Assembly (NCBI GenBank): GCA_964346275.1
Contig: CAYFUR010000140.1
Location: 1-7,865, forward strand
DNA length: 7,865 bases
Direction of reading: 5' to 3'
Origin: CAYFUR01 sp964346275
GTDB lineage: Bacteria; Sumerlaeota; Sumerlaeia; SLMS01
Below are positions 6,862 to 7,865 of the stretch, one piece after another. Numbering within the stretch: position 1 is the stretch's first letter; the number at the start of each line of letters is the position of its first letter. Under the pieces are notes generated by a model. The model was given only the letters and a program-made list of their open reading frames with translations, did not search any database and was not told the DNA's origin. Position numbers and translations under genes: made by a program.

Positions 6862-7270
6862 CGTCGTCCTCGTCTTGTGGCGGATTTTCCCAATCAACAC
6901 CCGGAAGCGGGCGCAATTGTTGGGGCGGGGTCATCCAAAGGCCCATCAGAAATGTGATGATAGCAGGAACAATGGCGGATCCCAGAAGGAGGGAAATCCA
7001 GTAAAGAAATCCCGCGGAGGGCTCGGCGCTGCGCACGATGAAGCCCAGGGAAACCAAAAACGGCAGGTTGAGGATCAGCAGCACCCGGCCCCCGCCCATG
7101 AGTTCTTCGGAAACCTGGGCTTGTTGGGGGCCTTCGCCCTGGAGTTCCGATTCCTTCATCTTACGCGCGTTTTCCAGAAAACCTGTTCCCACAGAGTGGG
7201 AAAACACCGCATTAGCAATCCAAAGGAGAAAAAAAAGGGCCAGGATGATCTGGCTTTTGGGGATTCTCAA
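6851..7270 (-). CDS. Small membrane protein with acidic C-terminal tail, unknown function
   Basis: A 139-residue protein I do not recognise. A basic start (MRIPK) leads into a membrane segment at about 7-26. A polar loop of about 35 residues rich in Glu and Gln follows, then a second segment near 62-80 (VLLILNLPFLVSLGFIV) and a third near 87-113 ending in LMGLWMTPPQQ. A short tail finishes with DEDDDDR. I choose the TTG at 7270-7268 because AGGAGG lies five bases upstream of it; the frame stays open to 7294, where another TTG overlaps the TPR stop without a Shine-Dalgarno. The codons of the acidic tail also form the GAGG and start of the ygfZ-like gene. It lies between a TPR-protein gene and the ygfZ-like gene, 20 bases after the former's stop, so all three probably share a transcript. 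Nothing in it suggests an enzyme. Confidence 0.75.
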   Translation of the reverse strand: MRIPKSQIILALFFLLWIANAVFSHSVGTGFLENARKMKESELQGEGPQQAQVSEELMGGGRVLLILNLPFLVSLGFIVRSAEPSAGFLYWISLLLGSAIVPAIITFLMGLWMTPPQQLRPLPGVDWENPPQDEDDDDR

Positions 7271-7275
7271 GAAGG

Positions 7276-7281
7276 CCTCCT
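7276..7281 (-). promoter_or_regulatory. Strong Shine-Dalgarno deciding a TTG start
   Basis: The minus strand reads AGGAGG, a full Shine-Dalgarno core, five bases before the TTG at 7270-7268. It is the best ribosome binding site in the window and is why the membrane protein is started at TTG and not further upstream. Confidence 0.7.
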
Positions 7282-7290
7282 GCCGGCAAA

Positions 7291-7802
7291 TCAACCAGTC
7301 AGCCGGGAGAGCAATTTTCGGGCAGTATCAAGCCAGGGCTTATCACGGGCGGCGTGAATATTTTCCGATTCGTCACGGTAATCGGCGAGGAGCGATTCCA
7401 GTTCCTCGCGCGCCTTGTCGTTTTGGTTCTCGCGTGTCAGGACCAGGGCGTGGCGGACCCGAATTTCCGGGGTGGTAGTCCGTTCGCGCAGGCGTTCGAA
7501 GACTTTGAGGGCTTCCTGGCGGCGGGCGGCGGCTTCGAGGACTCGAGCATAGAGGATTCCCGCACGGTAGTGGTCATAGGCGGGCTCTTCGTGGAATACG
7601 TAATCGAGATGGGCGAGTGCCTTGTCGTATTCATCCAGTTCGGCGAGGCACCGCCCCGCCATATATTGCGCGCGAAGATTCTCGGGATCGATATCGAGAG
7701 CTTTTTCCAGATGAGTGAGGCAGTCCCGCCACTGGCCGGACTCGAAGAGCAGGCGGGCGAGTTCTTCGCGGCGGGGGGGGGAAGCTTTCTCCCGGGTTTT
7801 AC
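7291..7802 (-). CDS. TPR protein, C-terminal part (5' end lost at contig edge)
   Basis: The last 169 codons of a tetratricopeptide-repeat protein; the true start is missing because genomic sequence stops at 7802. Helix pairs can be followed in order: ELARLLFESGQWRDCLTHLE with LDIDPEN, then AGRCLAELDEYDKALAHLDY with EEPAYDHYRA, then ILYARVLEAAARRQEALKVF, then VRHALVLTRENQNDKAREEL. The end, ARDKPWLDTARKLLSRLTG, recalls bacterial TPR proteins that carry an N-terminal PLDc_N membrane domain and end in a similar Trp-Leu-xx-Ala-Arg helix. That assignment is from memory and tentative, since the N-terminus is absent. TPRs mediate protein-protein contacts. The stop lies 20 bases before the TTG of the membrane-protein gene. 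The first residues, encoded by 7770-7802, include a nine-G run and may contain sequencing errors, so they should not be trusted. Confidence 0.75.
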
Positions 7803-7865
7803 AGATCGGGAGAGCGGCGTGGAGGGGAAGAGGGGAGATCTCGGTGGGCGCCGGATCATTAAAAA
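7803..7865. other. Illumina TruSeq adapter read-through (non-genomic)
   Basis: The segment begins AGATCGGGAGAGC and aligns without gaps to the 58-base reverse complement of the TruSeq universal adapter (AGATCGGAAGAGC...ATCATT), as I recall it. Fifty positions agree. The eight differences (7810, 7817, 7822, 7827, 7833, 7835, 7848, 7854) are all changes to G, six from T and two from A. Five A's follow, as commonly happens when a read passes the adapter end. This is library sequence left at a contig end and should be trimmed. Confidence 0.97.

Noticed and set aside
5782..6900. Annotating the 359-residue protein as glycine-cleavage T protein (GcvT)
   Set aside because: The fold is shared, but the KGCYPGQE motif marks the YgfZ/IBA57 branch and no other glycine-cleavage genes are nearby.

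Overview
This looks like one end of an assembled contig from a GC-rich Gram-negative (diderm) bacterium. It carries ordinary housekeeping and transport genes, with no phage, IS, CRISPR, tRNA or rRNA signal. The diderm call rests on a solute-binding protein with a signal peptide but no lipobox, and on a Yej-type transporter. I cannot fix the phylum from the sequence; Verrucomicrobiota or a relative is a guess only.

Left part (1-4055, all minus strand): a Yej-like peptide ABC-transporter operon read right to left. The order is yejB-like permease (3012-4055), yejE-like permease (1950-3008), yejA-like periplasmic binding protein (85-1923), then the first codons of an ATP-binding subunit (1-79, cut by the window edge). 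Gaps of 3, 26 and 5 bases indicate one transcript. Together the products would bind an oligopeptide-like substrate in the periplasm and import it using ATP. In E. coli the order is A-B-E-F; here it is B-E-A-ATPase.

Middle (4056-5373): a divergent intergenic region with two perfect 12-base palindromes, then a plus-strand NrnA-type DHH/DHHA1 phosphoesterase (4332-5348) with complete metal-binding motifs. A short hairpin separates its end from a convergent small gene.

Right part (5374-7802, minus strand): a three-gene set consisting of a 5'-truncated TPR protein (7291-7802), a small three-helix membrane protein with an acidic tail (6851-7270), and a YgfZ/GcvT-like folate-binding protein with the KGCYPGQE signature (5782-6861). 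The last two overlap by 11 bases, so their translation is probably coupled. Downstream come a 16-base hairpin touching the ygfZ-like stop, a 12-bp-stem structure with T-rich flanks on both strands (probable bidirectional terminator), and a 64-residue very acidic small protein (5374-5568).

The last 63 bases (7803-7865) are not genomic. They match the reverse complement of the Illumina TruSeq universal adapter at 50 of 58 positions, all eight differences being changes to G, followed by five A's. The TPR gene is therefore truncated by a library artefact, and any ORF running into that tail is spurious. I found no convincing undescribed system here.
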